Assembly: GCA_009783115.1 (NCBI GenBank)
Contig: WRHT01000099.1
Span: 1 to 5,841, forward strand
DNA length: 5,841 bases
Direction of reading: 5' to 3'
Origin: Desulfovibrionaceae bacterium
GTDB lineage: Bacteria > Desulfobacterota > Desulfovibrionia > Desulfovibrionales > Desulfovibrionaceae
Part shown: in pieces, positions 4,286 through 5,841 of the stretch
How positions within the stretch are numbered: position 1 is the stretch's first letter
Layout: every line of letters begins with the position of its first letter
Made by a program: the position numbers and the translations under genes
The notes under the pieces: generated by a model
What the model was told of the DNA's origin: nothing
The model's input: the letters and a program-made list of their open reading frames with translations, nothing else
Database searches by the model: none

Positions 4286-5841
4286 TTACAAACTTATGTA
4301 TTTATTCAGTTTATCCAATACTGCGGATATGTTAAACGGTTTGCCGATGTGATCATTCATGCCCGCCGTGAGACACTGCTCTATGTCGCTCTGGAAGACA
4401 TTGGCGGTCATGGCGATTATTGGCAGCGTCTTACAGTAAGGCGAGGCGAGCGCGCGTATTCGCCGGGTCGCCTCTAGCCCGTCCATTTCAGGCATTTGTA
4501 TATCCATGAACACCAGGTCATATTTATCCGGCTCCGCCATGACCATATCAAGAGCGGCCTTTCCGTTTTCAGCCGAGTCAATTGCCATCCCCGTACCTTC
4601 CAATAACGCGATCAGTATCTCACGGTTGATTTCTATATCTTCGACAAGGAGCAGTTTTTTGCCGGAAAACCTGCCGTCCTTGCCTTTTGCTAAAGCCCGG
4701 TCATTGCCGTCGCGAGCGGGCGGCGGGCAAGGTTTTTTTCCCTCACGCGGCAATTTTAATGTAAAAATGAAGCGTGATCCTTGGCCGATTTCCGACTCCA
4801 CCCAAATCCTGCCGCCCATAAGATTTATTATATGTTTTGAAATGACAAGACCGAGTCCCGTGCCGCCGTACTTTCTGCTGGTGCCGCTTTCCGCTTGTTC
4901 GAACGGGCTGAACAGCCTTTCCTGCTGCAAGGCGGATATGCCTATCCCACTATCGGCCACCGTAAAACGCAGTTCGCAAAATCCGTGTTCTTCGCCTTCC
5001 AGGGCAACGCTGAGGCTGATTTTGCCTTCCTCAGAGGTGAATTTCACCGCGTTTGACAACAGATTCGTAATAATCTGCGTCAAGCGTTGATCGTCGCCGA
5101 TGAAGAAAAAGTATTTGTCTAAGGCCATATCCATAGAAAATTGAATCCGTTTTTTTTCCAGGCTGACCTGGATAAAGGAAACGGCCTTTTTTAACGTATC
5201 TCTCAAGTCAAAGGGCGTATGGGTCAATTCTAATTTATGCGCCTCGATTTTTGACATATCGAGCACATCATTAATGACACCCAGAAGATGTACTGAAGCC
5301 TTTTCAATATGGTTCAGCGCGTAGTCTTTTTTTTCTAGATCAGTCGCATTTTTACCTATGGAGGCCATCCCGATAATCGCGTTCATCGGCGTCCGCATTT
5401 CGTGGCTCATCGTTGATAAAAAAAACGATTTCGCGTTGCTGGCCGCTTCCGCTTCCGCTTGTTGTCTTGCCAAGTGTTCCATCTTTGTAATATCTTGTAT
5501 TATCTCGATGTAACCAGTTTTTTCGCCGTGCAAATCTTTCAGTATCTTTACATCCACCTGATAAGACTTGTCTTCATGCGTGAAATATGTCCGCGTCCGG
5601 CCTCTTTTAGCGCAGGCTATGGCGCAATTATCCGTGCCACATATATTGAGGCCAAAACTACTGCATGGTTTTCCAATAGTATCGCACCGTGTTTTACCAA
5701 AGTCTTTTTCCGCGATTGCGTTGATAAACGTAAATTTTTCATCTAAATTCTGGGAGGTAACCAGGAACGGCAGCGCGTCAAGAAGCGACTCATACCAATG
5801 AGCCATCGTCATTAATTTTTCTTTTTCGTCATTTATATCAT
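4286..5841 (-). CDS. Hybrid sensor histidine kinase (PAS-HisKA-HATPase-REC), 5' end beyond window
   Basis: Two-component hybrid kinase. Counting from the ATG at 5812: a PAS domain (about 5-112) with a cysteine-rich insert (C43, C50, C58, C63, C67); a short helical linker (about 112-128); HisKA (about 128-196) with the H-box MSHEMRTP and phospho-acceptor H137; a HATPase domain (about 238-355) with N250/N254, DSGIGI (287-292), FSPFEQ and GGTGLGL (316-322); a proline- and charge-rich hinge (357-384); and a receiver (385-505) with acidic pair E391-D392, phospho-acceptor D437, T469 and K491. All catalytic motifs are intact; no HPt domain follows. No transmembrane segment lies in the visible part. 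The frame stays open from 5812 to the window edge (DINDEKEKL before the Met) without a clear ribosome-binding site, and the [11 protein letters not shown] entry is usual for an internal PAS domain. A longer, probably membrane-anchored protein is likely. It is convergent with the NYN gene; no terminator is evident in the 72 bases beyond its stop. The ligand is unknown. Confidence 0.9.
   Translation of the reverse strand, partial: DINDEKEKLMTMAHWYESLLDALPFLVTSQNLDEKFTFINAIAEKDFGKTRCDTIGKPCSSFGLNICGTDNCAIACAKRGRTRTYFTHEDKSYQVDVKILKDLHGEKTGYIEIIQDITKMEHLARQQAEAEAASNAKSFFLSTMSHEMRTPMNAIIGMASIGKNATDLEKKDYALNHIEKASVHLLGVINDVLDMSKIEAHKLELTHTPFDLRDTLKKAVSFIQVSLEKKRIQFSMDMALDKYFFFIGDDQRLTQIITNLLSNAVKFTSEEGKISLSVALEGEEHGFCELRFTVADSGIGISALQQERLFSPFEQAESGTSRKYGGTGLGLVISKHIINLMGGRIWVESEIGQGSRFIFTLKLPREGKKPCPPPARDGNDRALAKGKDGRFSGKKLLLVEDIEINREILIALLEGTGMAIDSAENGKAALDMVMAEPDKYDLVFMDIQMPEMDGLEATRRIRALASPYCKTLPIIAMTANVFQSDIEQCLTAGMNDHIGKPFNISAVLDKLNKYISL

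Overview
The window looks like a chromosomal segment from an anaerobic, Desulfovibrio-like member of the Desulfovibrionaceae. This rests on three things: a fused NfnAB-type flavoprotein, a hybrid kinase whose PAS domain has the cysteine-rich insert I associate with Desulfovibrio sensors, and a type I-C cas gene set of the kind common in that group. The assignment is inference from family resemblance, not a database match.

Layout. Positions 8-2266 (+) hold one intact, GC-rich gene for a 752-residue fusion of an NfnA/PyrK-like subunit with an NfnB/GltD-like subunit. It is probably an electron-bifurcating ferredoxin:NADP+ oxidoreductase. A 134-base gap follows, containing what may be the 3' tail of a broken minus-strand gene. 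Positions 2401 to about 3272 (+) are the wreck of a type I-C CRISPR-cas operon. Four pieces survive in the usual operon order: the HD-domain start of cas3 (with a frameshift at the HD motif), the middle of cas7 (csd2), the last eleven codons of cas1, and the first half of cas2. Everything between them (most of cas3, cas5, cas8c, both ends of cas7, cas4, nearly all of cas1) is gone, and I see no CRISPR repeat array. The locus cannot work as CRISPR immunity.

After the cas2 break comes a compact non-coding stretch (about 3264-3409). It has a TTGACA promoter-like box, a 20-base palindrome, a nested hairpin and a very strong intrinsic terminator that ends 9 bases before the next start codon. That next gene (3410-4009, +) is an intact NYN/PIN-like nuclease with a CxxC knuckle, lower in GC than the first gene. 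The order promoter, short structured RNA, terminator, nuclease gene is worth testing as attenuation or as an RNA-controlled toxin, but no repeat array or partner has been shown.

Positions 4049-4232 (-) carry the degraded C-terminal end of a phage tail-assembly-chaperone-like gene, so phage debris also lies here. Positions 4286-5841 (-) encode a hybrid sensor kinase (PAS, HisKA, HATPase, receiver) whose frame is still open at the right edge, so its N-terminus most likely lies outside the window.

Overall, two housekeeping or signalling genes flank a scrapyard of decayed defence and phage sequence in which one intact small nuclease gene persists.
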